Shown one piece after another: positions 40,824-53,121 of a DNA stretch of 64,000 nucleotides. The DNA lies in assembly GCA_948567375.1 (NCBI GenBank), contig OX419757.1:66216001-66280000 (forward strand), written 5' to 3'. A program made the position numbers and the translations under genes. Source of the DNA: Lunularia cruciata (taxonomy: Eukaryota > Streptophyta > Marchantiopsida > Lunulariales > Lunulariaceae). Positions within the stretch are counted from its first letter, which is position 1. Every line of letters starts with the position of its first letter. Below the pieces are notes generated by a model that did not search any database, was not told the origin of the DNA, and saw only the letters and a program-made list of their open reading frames with translations.

Positions 40824-43020
40824 ATGTTTGCATCAAGAGAACAACGGGAAGAGAGAGCTCAAAGACAAGCATTGTAGTGTGAAGAAGACGAATGTTTGAA
40901 AGTCCCATCCACTTTTGATGAAACCAAACGAGAGGCGTTGGACTTTGAACTCCTTCACAAATTGCAAGAAGCCCTGCAAGAACTTGACCATAAGAAACAC
41001 GAAGGAGGTTGGCAAGGCTACTTCGCACCCCCCACTTTGTCCAAAAAGAAGAAAGACTCGAGAGGCCAAACATATGCATTACGGCCCAGAACACCGACTT
41101 CCCCAAGAGCTGTAAAGGAAGTTGCATCCTTAAAGAACTTTGTTTGAGAAAAGACAGCATGGACACTTACGGAAGAAGAGTGTCAACATCTTCTACGAAC
41201 GATTCCTCGGTTGACCCGAAGGAATTTTGAAGAAGACATCAAAGGTGTTGACCCTGAATCTTCCAACCAGGTTGAAGTCAACACCCTCAGATCAGAAATT
41301 GTCAAAGAAGACCCCACCTTGAATTTGACAAATTGGAATCCCTAGGCTGACAACACGGCGTCAATTCCAGCTAATCCCTTGGTTTTGTCAAGTTCAACAC
41401 TACTCCAACCGATCCCAGTGCATCGAATGATGACTTTGTTGCTTGTCAGGTCAAAGAATTCAAAGTCATCTCCTTTGCTAACAAGGAGCATGACTTGGCA
41501 GATTGACTGTGAATTTTCCCAAGTTTGCTCCGAAAGAAAGCTCGGAGCTGGTACACCCATGTGACCCAGAAGGGGTTTGTACCGGCAGACTGGGCAGACT
41601 TGAGAAATAACTTCCTGGAATGATTCCAGGAGGTTGACTACGACACGAGTGTCCTTGTGGCACTCAATAATTTAGACCGAGGCAAGAAAGAGACGTTGAG
41701 AGACTACTCTGAGCAGTTCATGGCACTCTTGAACTGAGTTCCAAAGCAATCAAGGGTGGTGGGTTACTCCAATGCCCAAGCCATTACCTGGTTCCTGGGA
41801 GTACTTTCACCAGAGATCCAAATCTTTGCAAGGGAGAGGAATGTAACTTCCCTTGACAAAGTTCTCAAACATGTCACTCGTTACAAGGCAGCCCACTCTC
41901 ACTCTGCCGACAACCGGAGAAGAAAGAAAGGCAAGAAGCCCAAAAGGAGAGCTTCGTGCAACACATCCCCTTCTTCGGAAGAATCCTCGACGTCTTCGAG
42001 CTCTTCTTCGGAATCCAAAGAAGAATCAAAGCCAAGACGAGTAAGAAGACGTGGGGGTAAGAAACCAATGACTCCTCCAACAAAGAGTGTACATAAGGCG
42101 GATACCAAGCTGGATGCCCTCATCAAGTAGTTTTTGGATTTTAAGATCCAGATGATTGGGGCCAAAGACAGAAGGAAGGCCCCAACATTTGGCAGGTCAA
42201 ATGTATGGTGCACCGCATGTGGCAAGTCGGGCCATGCAAACATGGAATGCCATACTTGTAATGCATTCCTGGTGCAGCAGATTGATTGGGTTCCGGGATG
42301 GAACCAAGACAAGGACAAAGAGGTTGTGTACCAAACGCAAGAGGTACAGCCTCAGGCTAGCACATCATCAAGGTCCAAGGTTTGGACCAAGGGAGTATAA
42401 TCCCAATGCTCCTCCACAAAGACCACAGATGAGCAACCAAAATCAACCTCAAAATGTTGCACCCGGAGCCTGTTACAATTGTGGCTCGATGGGACATTGG
42501 TCTCCAAACTGTCTGGAGCCAAGAAGGCAAATCGGGTACGTTCCCCTATGTGGAAATTGTAAAGGATCAGGTCATACGGGCAACCAATGCCCTCACCCAC
42601 CAAACCTGAAGCTGCCTATAAAATATGTACAGACCCCCACTGAGCGTGCAACAATTCAAGCAAAGGGAGATATGAATGTAAATTGCATCACCCATGAGGA
42701 GGAGAGACCTCAGGAAGGGAGTCCGGCCTCGGAAGGAGAATGGCCGGACCTTGAAATTTTGAAGGTTGAGACACGCGCTAGTAAGAAGAAGCGTGATCCC
42801 AAAGAACTGAGTACAACCTCCTTGTCTTCCAGAAAGGCAAAGAGACTGCGCCCAAAGGCAATTCTTTCTGCCAAGGAGGAAAAGATCCTCTTGAAAGCCA
42901 AAGCTAAAGCCTTGCAAAAAGAACTTAAGGAGGCACTGCTCAGAACTCGGGAACTAAGTTTGGAAGAGGAGACAAAGACAAAGTCTCCAATTTTTCTGGC
43001 GGACATTCAATCCGAAGTAA
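40824..43020 (+). pseudogene. gag: G3 gag, broken
   Basis: Starts MFASREQREERAQ. Stops include a CAG-to-TAG codon (QAL-stop) near 40875 and the TGA near 41145 shared with G1. About 70 bp are missing near 41449, where G1 has the start of the capsid region. Linker and three zinc knuckles are kept (CTACGKSGHANMEC near 42215, CYNCGSMGHWSPNC near 42472, CGNCKGSGHTGNQC near 42552). The frame that is TAA in G1 at 2921 reads CAA here, which shows gag and protease were one frame. Confidence 0.85.
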
Positions 43021-43706
43021 AGGGTCTGATCCAAGCCAAGGTGAGCCAACCCAAAGAACCTTGGGTTAAGGCCACTAGCAATCCCGTCACCATTTTGAAA
43101 CATCCCGAAGTCAAAATGGAACATGGAGAGACTTTGAACCCAAAGCCGAAGGCAAAGACGGTCAAATTGGGAGGAGTACCCCAATATGATATTGTAGCAG
43201 ATTTGGCAGCCACAAATGCCAACGTTACATTCAAACAATTGTGGGAAGACAACAAGCTGTACAAGAAGCAGCTGAATTTGACCCTCAAGAAGGTGATGTC
43301 AATGTCAAAGAAGGACCTGCTCGCTATTTATCATATTGAACAAGAAGATTTGGGATCTCCTGAGGTGGATGCGGAGATTGCAGGGTGCATGATCACATCA
43401 ATACCCATTGATTCGGGGTCCGGTGTGAACGTCATGACCAAAGATATTGCAAATCGACTCGGGTACCATATGTCTGAGCCAACACCCCGAGTTTTGAAAT
43501 TTGCAGACCAAACCAGGAGGCGGCCTTTGGGCATGCTGTCAAACATAACCACAATCATTGGAGGAGTGCCCTTCAAGTTTAATTACATTGTGTTACAACC
43601 AGTGACAAAGACTGATTACCCTTTGTTGATCGGAAGACCCTGGTTGTACAGTGCCCAAGTTGTGGCATCAGTAGAAGTTAAGATTCAAGGACATTTCGTC
43701 CGATGA
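43021..43706 (+). pseudogene. G3 protease domain
   Basis: Open from the gag tail to IGRPWLYSAQV, in the frame of the 42156-43706 ORF. The active site DSGSG (codons 43410-43424) is intact, in contrast to G1. It ends shortly before the RT deletion. Confidence 0.82.
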
Positions 43707-43779
43707 TCAGAAGCTGGTGATTGTGAGTTGGAAGAAAGTTCCCCATCTCAAGGATGGGGCAAAAGTGCCCCATCTGGGG

Positions 43780-44680
43780 CACTGGCCCCTTTGGGTTGTG
43801 TAATGCTCCCGCTACTTTCCAGCGGATGATGAATTCAATCTTCAAAGATTTCTTGCACAAATTTGTGGAAGTCTTCATTGATGATTTTTGTGTGTTTGGG
43901 CAAAGAGATGTACATTTAGATTACCTTTGCTAAACTTTTGAAAGGTGTCGTTTTTCCGGCTTGTCATTACACTCGGAGAAATGCTTCTTTGCAATGAAGG
44001 AGGGAATTCTTTTGGGGCATCGGGTGTCAAGCCAAGGTATTGAAGTCGATGTTGAGAAGGTTAAAGTAATTGTAGCTTTAGAATCCCCGGAGAATATCCG
44101 GGAGTTGAGAGCCTTCTTGGGACATGTCGGATACTATAGACGCTTTGTGTCAAATTATGCGGTGCTTGCAGCACCCCTTACAAAGCTTCTGAAGAAATCC
44201 GAAGACTATCTGGGGGAAGCAAATCAAGAAGAAGCTTTCCAAGTGTTGAAGAAGAAGCTGGTTGAAGCACCAGTTACGAGGGCCCCAAATTGGGACGTCC
44301 TTTTTCATGTATATGTGGACACTTCGTCCATGGCCATCGGTGTTGTCTTAAGTCAGAAGGATGAGAAGAAGAAGGACTACGCGGTGTATTATGCCAGCCG
44401 ACAACTTTCAGTTTTTGAAAAGAACTATTCGACGACTAAAAGAGAAGCACTCGGAATGGTGTATGCCTGCAAGAATTTTTGCCACTACCTGTTGGGATAT
44501 GAGTTTGTCTTCTATGTTGACCATTACACATTGCAACATTTGGTCAAGAAGGCAGATTTGTCCGGGCGAATTGCAAGATGGATCTTGTTGTTACAAGAAT
44601 TCACATATACTATACAAGTAAGAAAGGAGTTTCACATTCAAATGCGGACTTCCTGTCTAGATTAGAAACTCAAGACCAGG
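43780..44680 (+). pseudogene. G3 RT (N-terminal half deleted) and RNase H
   Basis: Compared with G1, about 770 bp are missing between the VPHL segment (about 43740) and GLCNAPATFQRMM (about 43795), removing the acidic spacer and the first RT blocks. A short CCCCATC-rich stretch (43740-43790) marks the joint. The catalytic FIDDFCVF (43874-43897) is intact, followed by HPEKCF-type, VGYYRRF and RNase H segments (YVDTSSMAIG, KREALGMVY). A frameshift lies near 44640. Confidence 0.85.
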
Positions 44681-46060
44681 AGTGGGAAATTGATGATCGG
44701 TTCCCTGACAAAGAGTTATATCAATTATCAGCAATGCAAAGTACGAGGTATGCAGCAAAATATCATTATCTGCATACTCTCCATTGTCCTGACGGGATGG
44801 ACCCGGAACAAAGGGCAGTCTTTCTCAAGAAAATGGGGCCATACCAGCTCAAACACAACATTTTATTCAAGATGGGCAAAGATGAAGTACTTCGGCAATG
44901 CTTGGAGTCATACAAAGTAGGAGGAGTGATTGAATCTTTACACCCCAAAGCATCGGGAGGACACTATGCTCTGAAGAATATTGTAAACAAGATTCTTTTG
45001 GTAGGGTACTGGTGGCCTACAATGTACAGAGATGTGCATACTCATATCCTAAGCTGTGATGCTTGTCAAACAACGGGGAAGCCGATGGCTACTTCTCAAT
45101 GGCCTTTGAGACCAATTTTGCCTTTGGCCCCATTTGAGAAATGGAGGATTGATTTTGTGGGTCCCATTGAACCAATGACCCGAGTCACAAGAAAGTGATA
45201 CATTTTGGTTTGCATTGACTATGCTACCAAGATGGTTGAAGCTAAAGCAACTCGTAGAGATGATGCCAAAACTGTGGCGGAATTTTTCTTTCGAAACATC
45301 ATCTTCCGATATGGGTGTCCTCTAGAATTGGTCAGTGACCGAGGAACACACTTTTTGAACTCTGTAATGGAGGTGTTAACCAAGTACTTTCAGATTAAAC
45401 ATCGGAAGATGGCTCCTTATAACCCAAAAGCAAATGGCTTAACAGAAAAGGCGAATGGGTTATTTTGCAAAATTTTGAATAAGGTGACTATCAATTATGC
45501 CTATGACTGGGATATGAAATTACCAGCTGCGTTGTGGGCATATCAAATGACAAAAAATATTACAACCAAACAAACTCCATACTTCTTGATATATGGCTTG
45601 CATCCCATACTACTAGTTGAATTTGAAGTACTGACATATCGGATTCTTTGCGAAGAACGACAATAGAAAGAAGAAAGTCAGGATCTTCGGATCCATCAAC
45701 TAATGTGGTTAGAAGAGAAAAGAGATGATGCAATGCAAACCACGAAGGAAGTACAAGCACAAAGGAAAGTCAGGCACGATAAGCATATCAAGCTTGTGGC
45801 TTTATGTGAAGGAGATTTGGTTTTGTTATATGACAATCACCAAATATTTTTTCTAGGCAAGTTGTATTTGAGATGGATGGGGCACTATCAAGTTCTTCAT
45901 CTTTATGAAATAGGTCCATGCAGCTTGTAGACCTGGAGGGCAATCCTTTTGCCACTCGAGTAAACGGGTGGAGAGTTCGGAGATATTGGATCATAGACTC
46001 AGAACTCTCTAAGACATCCGAGGTCTATGTTTGTGGAGACGCTCACATTTGAGAAAGGGG
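44681..46060 (+). pseudogene. G3 integrase, broken
   Basis: Zinc domain complete: GGHYALKN ... HTHILSCDACQ. Core: KWRIDFVGPI, LVSDRGTHF, NGLTEKANG. Stops near 45196 (TGA), 45664 (TAG) and 45928. C-terminal basic region VQAQRKVRHDK and WMGHYQVLHLY resemble the G1 end. It terminates GDAHI-like just before the polypurine tract, with no chromodomain. Confidence 0.85.
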
Positions 46061-46063
46061 GTA
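46051..46063 (+). other. G3 polypurine tract
   Basis: GAGAAAGGGGG then TA, immediately before TGTGGTACCC at 46064. Confidence 0.85.
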
Positions 46064-46476
46064 TGTGGTACCCACATTTTTTGTTTTTTTCGAAATGAAG
46101 AAGAAGAAGTGTATAGAGAAGTTGGATTGCGCCTGTATGGCCAAAGAAGGTAAAGAAAAGAGTCTTCGGGATGAAATCCAAGGTAAAGTAGCTTCGGGTC
46201 ATAAGGCAAAGTACTCGGACTTGCCCTGTCAGCATACAACCCAAAGCAAGGAGTCTTTGTATTGGGAGGAGCTCAACCCAAGGCGAAGATAGTGTAACAA
46301 CCTTTCATTGGGGCAAGAAATTCAAGAAGGGACCATTCAAAACCGGCGGTCCATACGCGTGAAGTACAATTGATAGTGACAGGTGCATGCAAGAGGTGTG
46401 ATTTCTTGGTAGAAACTCAAATTGAAGAGAGACGAAGAAGGTGCAACTCTATAAAAATTGGGCTAACGACAAAGCT

Positions 46477-49400
46477 ATGTTGAGCAATTTTCCTTTGCTG
46501 TTGAGAAGTTGTCTTGTAGGTGATTGTAGGAAGGGAAGTAGAGTTGAAGACACGCTAGTGTGTAGAGGAGAATTTGAGAGAGTGAAACCGAGAGACATTG
46601 AGAAAATAAGAGAGATGGGAGGAGGAAAGAAGAACTCCAAATTTGTAGTGAGAAATCATGCGATTCACAGGTTAGATGTGATAGCAAGGATCAAAGTCTT
46701 GAGCTGACTTCGGATCACCTTCTTGGCATGAAGTGTCTTGATGGCCCCAAGGAAGTGGGGAAGAGAGGAAATCCGGCTTGCTGGACCGAGTCGGACTGGA
46801 GATTAGTGCTTGGGAGAGAGCCAGGCATGGAGCATGGTGCCACATTCTTGGGGAAGGGAGAGGTAGCAAAAGAGACCCAAGAAGTGAGAGATGCTTTCTC
46901 TTCAAAGAGAACAAAGAATGGATATAAGGTTGAGAGTTACAAAGATCCAGTGAAGAGAGGGATCATGAGTGCTCTCATGGCAATCCTGAAGCCAGAAAGA
47001 ATGACTTATGTGATGAAACACCAAGCGGTGTTCTTCCATAAGCTATTTGCAAGAGAACCTATTAATTGGGCAAGGTGCTTCCATGGGAGGACAAGACAGA
47101 TGGTGTGGAATTGGCGGGATAAGTCGCCTCTACACTACAGCGTGCCGTTTGCAGCACATTTCTACCTCGGGTTGAATTTGTTCAATTTGGCGGAGCGCAA
47201 CAAAATGGTGTCTCACTTCCATCCCCACTTGAGAAGAGAAGTCAATGTGGAGGAGCAGCAATACATTCTACGAATCCAAAGCATAGATGAGTACAACGCA
47301 AAGATGGGTAAGAGCGTGGAGATAGAAGTGAGTACTCCAAAGTCGAAGAAGCAGAGTCGGCAAGGAGAAGCCGAAGATAAGACAAGACCTCAGAAAGTTA
47401 GGAGAGGAAACCCGAGGAAAGGCATGGTGGTGATTGCGTCAAAAGAGGAAGACCCGGAAGGCAAAGCCGAGTGCAAGTCTGAAGACTCAAAACATGAGGA
47501 AGAACCAGAGCTCACACTGCAAAGTGGAGATACAAGTAGCGATAGTGATGAAGGTGGAGAGATGACGTCGGTACTGTAACACCCATTTGTGCATGTGTGT
47601 GGTATTGTGATATTTAGCTTGGTATTACAAGTACTTAAGAGATATTATTTATATAGAGATAAAGGATGGTTCTATATTAGTCATGGTTAGCTAAAGTTAG
47701 TCATAGCTAAGATAGAGGGGACCTTACTTTAGAGGAAGTAGGAAAGATGAGCACCACTATTTTGGATTTTAGTGTGTTGACTTGGTATTATTCCTAGGTG
47801 TTTGGCTTTGAGGAAAGAGTTGAGAACTCTTGGGCCCACAAGCCTTTTTTGTTTTGGATTCTTCTTTAGTCCAAAAATAGCCCATGTGAAGGAATCTTTG
47901 ACTTAGTGGTTGGGTCAAGATAAGACCACATGCTTAGCGGAATATGCCCATGTGAATGGATATTCCTTTCTACTTTTTGACTTGACTTGACTTTTAGTTT
48001 AGTAACTTAAGTTACTACGGTAATTAGTAACTTTGGTACATAACTATTTCACAAGTATATAAACAAGGGGTGAGGAGGTACTCATCATCCTTTCATTTGC
48101 AACTATCTCTCTCATTGAGTTCTCTAGTGAGCAATGTCTTGAGTCTTGGAGTATTAGCCTTGGAGGAGTATGATGGAGTTGGGGTTCTTTGCCTTCTTAG
48201 TCCATGGTGCGCTACCATAATAGCCATCAGAGGTTGATCCTGAGTGAGAGACAGGCCGGCTCACAGGTCAAGATAAGACCACATGCTTAGAGGAATATGC
48301 CCATGTGAATGGATATTCCTTTCTACTTTTGACTTTACTTGACTTTTAGTCTAGTATTTTGAGTTACTACAATAATTAGTAACTTTGGTATGTAACTATT
48401 TCACAAGTATATAAACAAGGGGTGAGGAGGTACTCATCATCCTTTCCTTTGCAACTATCTCTCTCTCATTGAGTTCTCTAGTGAGCAATGTCTTGAGTCT
48501 TGGAGTGTTAGCCTTGGAGGAGTATGATGGAGTTGGGGTTCCTTGCCTTCTTAGTCCATGGTGCGCTACCATAATAGCCATCAGAGGTTGATCTTGAGTG
48601 AGAGACAAGCCGGCTCACAGAACCTGCTGCTGTTGAAGAAGAAGAAGAAGTTCGGGTGGAGCTCAAGCAAGAAAATAATGAGAAGTTGGATGACAAAGTA
48701 CCCGAGCCCAAGGAGAAGAAGTTTATGGTCCAGAGAGGAGTTCGTTTGAGATGCAAGGTGAAGTGTGAAGCGGGTCTGAGTAAGGCAAAGGAAGAAGCAA
48801 ATGCTAGCTCAAGAAGTGAGATGTATATTCCGATACGAAGACTGCAGAGAAGAAGGTGAGTATCGGGGGAAGAAGAAGTAAAGAAGGCAATTTTTATGCA
48901 GGAGGAAGTAGTTGCAAGTGATGGAGTGGAGTACTTGCGGGGAATCGTGTGTCCATTGTTGGTGAAGTTGGAGCATAAGAAGAAGGAGATGCAATTGACA
49001 TGTCCGGAGGTGAAGACTATGTTGCAAGTATTGGTGAGATTGGAAGAAGAGAACTCGGAGTTGAAGAAGAGTATAAACCAAGGCGAGGAGGAAAGGGAAG
49101 TATTGTGAGGGGAGGCAGTAGTACAGAATCAAGTTATTGAGGACTTGAAGAGAGAAGCAAGGTATTGAGAAGAACTTGTGAAGAAGAGTGACATAGCGAG
49201 GGAAAGACAAGTAGCAGAATATGACATCTTGAAGCAGCAATTTGTTGATTAAAGACTAGAAATCATCCATGCTATGGCGAGGGTAGTAGAGAAGGAACAA
49301 GAACTCGATAGAGTGATGGAGAGTGTAGAAGAGAAGAAACAATTGTGGCAGCGGGAGTTGACAGTAAGATATAGGGAAGAAGAGTGATTACAAGAGTTAC

Positions 49401-50053
49401 TTCGTAATCAGGAGGAGAAGATTGAGCAGAAGGAGAAGGAGAAAGAAACTATGAAAGTCAAGTTTGAGGCAGAGTTGGCAATGTACAGAGAAGATTGGCT
49501 TGCAGATCAAGAGCATGAAAGGAAGATGAGATTGGAGCCATTGAAGGAGATTGTCATCAGGATGAATGCAACGTTGAGAACAAAGGCCAATATTCAAATT
49601 GAGGAGACGAGGCTGCACGAGTTGAACTTGTTGGTGCAGGAGATGAGGAGGAGACATGTGAAGGATACAGATTTGAACGCGCTGTTGATTAGTCTCAGGA
49701 CTCGTGTAGATAGGAAGATATTGGAAGTCAAAGACAATATCACGATTAGATTAGATCTAGTGAAATTGGAGATAGATAAACTTCAGAAAGACGTTAGAGC
49801 CAAACCCGAAGTAGATGAGGTAGGAGTGCAGATGTCTTTGGAGTTACCATTAGAGACATTAGAGAAGAGTGGGTCAGCAGATAAGGAGTCAGATAGATTA
49901 CCCACTAGTGAAATTTCAGATCAAGAAAGAGAACTATTAGATTTGGTAGAAGATGTAGGAGATATGAAACTCAAGGATAGAACAGTAGGAAGTAAAGTTA
50001 CTTTGGGTTTGGGTTTGAAAGCCGAGGAAGAAGTAGACATCAAATTGGATTAG
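46477..50053 (+). pseudogene. G3 3'-LTR coiled-coil ORF, interrupted by an S LTR
   Basis: MLSNFPLLLRSCL start; N-terminal globular part open from 46728 to 47574 (CWTESDWRLVLGRE, MSALMAILKPER, INWARCFHGRTRQMVWN, FAAHFYLGLNLFN), then the S LTR splits the acidic part at MTSV. It resumes at 48624 and ends LGLGLKAEEEVDIKLD-stop at 50053. Five stops fit CGA-to-TGA or CAA-to-TGA changes (46705, 48857, 49107, 49168, 49386). The final 200 codons (49451-50053) form an open coiled-coil segment. Confidence 0.82.
47575..48619 (+). mobile_element. S LTR with duplicated promoter half (691 + 354 bp)
   Basis: A full S LTR (47575-48265, TGTAACACCC ... GGCTCACA) is followed directly by a second copy of its last 354 bp (48266-48619), starting GGTCAAGATAAGACC. 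Left flank GTAC (47571-47574), right flank GAAC (48620-48623), one mismatch from a perfect TSD. The repeated half contains the TATATAAA box. The same arrangement with the same breakpoint occurs in S3. Confidence 0.88.
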
Positions 50054-50289
50054 TAACCAATTTGAGATTTGAATAGGCAGATATGAAGAGGTGCATTGTC
50101 ATTTTGGATCTGCAGGTTTGTAGAGGCATTAGGAAGAGGTGCATTAGGAAGATAACTGTCAATTGCTTCACTATTTAAGAGTGGCATTCGCAGTTAGATG
50201 TTGTTCAGTGCTCATTATTTCTTAGAATAGATAAAGCAAAGTGCTGTGAAGCAGTGCTCATCGCTTAAGCTTGATTCCGAGTATCAAAT

Positions 50290-50336
50290 TTGTGTTTGTG
50301 TTTGTGTTTGTGTTTGTGTTTGTGTTTGTGTTTGTG
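50290..50336 (+). repeat. TTTGTG microsatellite in the G3 3' LTR
   Basis: About seven TTTGTG units; only two are present at the same place in G1 (near 18450) and the G3 5' LTR (near 40180). It is an expansion after insertion. Confidence 0.85.
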
Positions 50337-50878
50337 AGTGTGTGGAGAAATTTGAAGTGCAAGTCAGAGTGCTTGTTGGATGTTGGATTCCGCAGCCTTG
50401 ATCTTCATTCTATGTGTTTGATCTTGAGTGAAGTGCAATCGAAGCAATGCCTTGACAGATTTGAGAGGAATTGTAGTGTTGGTAGTATTCTACATTTGTG
50501 AGTGCAATGTGAAGTTGATGTGAAGCAATTTTGATCAAGGAAGTTGTGCCTTTAGTAGAGGGTGGAACACAATTTTGAGGCAAAGTCATTTTGCAGTTAA
50601 GTGCTATTTTTGGGAGAGCCTGAATCATCACAATCAAGATTGTTTGGAAAGAATTGATGGAGTTGTGATTAAGGAGTGTGAATTTGTGACAAGACTGCGA
50701 GTCAATGCTTGTTACTCTATTTTGGGTGTGGTTTCTACCTGAGAGACTAAAGAAGAACTCAAGAAGAACTACATGTTACTGTTTGGCTTCATATTTGACC
50801 AATTCTGATTAGTATCTATGCAAGAACAATTTTTACTTACCCAATTACCGCAAAAGTGATATTTGCCGGGTTGTCACA

Positions 50879-51983
50879 CAATGGGAGGAACAACTATAGT
50901 TGTTTGACATCAAACTTGTAAAAAAACGGTCTATTCCATGTCATCCTTGATGCCTCATCATGACAACCTGATTTGAAGTTTCTTCCTCTCATCACGACAG
51001 TAATTACGATAGTGCCAATCAATTCTTAAGTCCAAACTGAGTTTAGGATAGCTCTACAACAAGATCCATACTTTCAAATGGTACAAGGTCATCTTGTAGC
51101 ATATGACAAGGAGTAGAACACCTTCTCCTTCAAGGAAGGCCTTCTATTCCATGAGGACCAGATCTATGTTCCGGCCAAAGGTTATCTCTGACTTGTGCGC
51201 CTTCAAGAAGCCCATTTACCAATTGCTGGTCACATGGGTATGGACAAGACCTTGGGTACCCTCCAAAGCTAATGGTGGTGGCCCAACATGGCACAAGATG
51301 TTTGGGAGTTTGTCCGATCATGTGAGAGCTGCCAATGCAACAAGGAAAATATACAAAAACCGAGTGGACTCCTCCAACCACTCCCTATTCCATCTACTTA
51401 GTGGGAACATGTGAGCTTAGATCTCATCAATTCCTTGCCCAAGACAAAGCAATATCACATAGCAATTGTAGTGTTTGTGGATAAGCTTAGTAAGCAAATC
51501 CATTTGGCACCAACAATTAATATTGTGGATGCTCCAACCTTGGTGTAGATCTACTTTGCCAATATATTCAAACATTATGGGATATTGCATGTACTCATCT
51601 CCAATCATGATCCTCGATCCATTGGGAAATTTTGTGAAGCACTCTTCTAGATACTCAATACCAATCTTGCTTTGTCCACTACCTATCATCCTCAAATTGA
51701 TGGACAAACTAAATGTGCAAATTGCACCTTGGAGGATATACTTTGTGCCTTTGTCAATGTTCACCACACTAATTAGGATGAATGTCTTGAAGTTGCGGAG
51801 TTTATATATAAATAACTCCAAAAAGGCAAGCATTGGATTCTCTCCTTTCTTTCTCAATTTTGGCCAAGATCCACTTGTTCTAGAGTCCCTTCTTGCTCAT
51901 TCTCCATCTCATGTCCCTCATACTTCAACCTTCTTGACCACCATATCCCAATCCCTCCAGCAAGCCAAGTCTCATCTCCTTGT
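50879..51983 (+). pseudogene. D: end of RNase H and integrase, decayed
   Basis: Continues D after G3 (WEEQL-stop-LFDIKL). The integrase zinc domain reads AGHMGMDKTLGTLQS ... SCESCQCNK, the core WEHVSLDLINSLPKTKQYHIAIVVFVDKLS and HPQIDGQTKCANCTLED. The catalytic glutamate position is lysine-cysteine (QTKC), and several stops are present. It ends at about 51983 where a 5'-truncated S3 LTR starts inside GTGTTTGGCTTTGAGG. Confidence 0.82.
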
Positions 51984-53121
51984 GTTTGGCTTTGAGGAAA
52001 GAATTAAGAACTATTGGACCCACAAGCTTTTTTGTTTTAGATTCCTCTATAGTGCAAGGATAGCCCATGTGAAGGAATCATTGACTATGTGGTTGGGTCA
52101 AGATAAGACCACATGCTTAGGAGAATATTCCCATGAGTATAGATATTACTTTAGCATTTTGACTTTATTTGACTTTTAGCCTAGTAACTTGAGTTACTCC
52201 AATAATTTAGTAACTTTTGTGAGTAATTATTCCACAAGTATATAAAAAAGTGGTGAGGAGGAACTAATCATCCTTTCATTTGCAACAGTCTCACTCTTTC
52301 ATTGAGTTATCTAATGAGCAATGTCTTGAGTATTGGAGTGTTAGCCTTAAAGGAGTATGATGCAATTGGAGTTCTTTGCTTTCTTAGTCCATGGTGGACT
52401 ACCATAATAGCCATTAGAGGTTCATCATGAGTGAGAGACAGGCCGGCTCATAGGTCAAGATAAGACCACATGCTTAGGAGAATGTTCTCATGAGAATATA
52501 ATATCCCTTAGCTTTTTGACTTTATTTGACTTTTAGCTTAGTAACTTGAGTTACTCCAATAATTAGTAACTTTGGTTTGTTACAATTTCACAAGTATATA
52601 AACTAGGGTTGAGGAGGTACTCATCATCCTTTCATTTGCAACTATCTCTCTCTCACTAAGTTCTTTAGTGAGCAATGTCTTCAGTCTTGGAGTGCTAGCC
52701 TTGGAGGAGTATGATGGAGTTGGGGTTCTTTACCTTCTTAGTCCATGGTTCACTTCCATAATATCAATCAAAGGTTCATCTTGATTGAAAGACATGCTAG
52801 CTCACATTTTTGGTTCCATTGCTAGGATTTCTTTAGAAGGTGAGATAATGTTATGCATACACTTCTATATTAGACAAAAAGAGGCTATGAGAGCTCAATT
52901 GGAAAGAACATTAGGGGAGGAGAGAGCTAAACTTATGTTAGAGAACCAAGACCTATTTGTGTACCTTGTAGTTCATTATGATGCCTTTGAGGTGATATTG
53001 TACATCTTGTACACATGAGAGGATTTAGAGAGATTGTGTGAGGTGGATTGTAGATTTTGGGGATTACGGTGATTTTGGGCAAAATCTCAAGTTTGAGATC
53101 TGAATTGAAATTTATATACAT
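51984..53121 (+). mobile_element. S3: old S fragment, double-half LTR, PBS and leader
   Basis: 5'-truncated LTR (51984-52452) ending GGCTCATA, then a second 354-bp LTR half (52453-52806) ending GCTCACA, then PBS TGGTTCCATTGCTAGGA (52811-52827) and leader up to the G4 LTR at 53122. It is clearly more diverged than S1 or S5. The 77-codon frame across the PBS is open (52785-53018). Confidence 0.85.

Larger units (their letters stand above)
28441..50878 (+). mobile_element. G3: full-length giant-LTR element with nested S insertions and an inversion
   Basis: Starts TGTGGTACCC at 28441 and ends TTGTCACA at 50878, flanked by CAATG (28436-28440 and 50879-50883). Element D reads straight across the two flanks. 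The 5' LTR is 28441-40735 (with S5 and an inverted block), PBS 40743, gag-pol 40824-46060, 3' LTR 46064-50878 (with a 1,045-bp S LTR). Subtracting nested DNA gives LTRs of about 3.78 and 3.77 kb. Because the coiled-coil ORF lies upstream of the PBS and again downstream of the polypurine tract, it is duplicated as part of the LTR. Confidence 0.92.
46064..50878 (+). repeat. G3 3' LTR with an S LTR inserted
   Basis: TGTGGTACCC to TTGTCACA. Without the S insertion and its duplicated 4 bp it is about 3,766 bp. TATAAAA at 46450-46456, TATTTAA at 50172-50178. A TTTGTG repeat has about seven units at 50290-50336, against two in G1 and the G3 5' LTR. Confidence 0.92.

Noticed and set aside
46477-50053. 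Considered whether the coiled-coil ORF is an envelope gene after pol
   Set aside because: No signal peptide, hydrophobic membrane segment or cleavage site is visible, and the ORF lies within the LTR rather than between pol and LTR.
50290-50336. TTTGTG repeat as a regulatory element
   Set aside because: Its unit number varies between LTRs of the same element, which fits simple microsatellite expansion.
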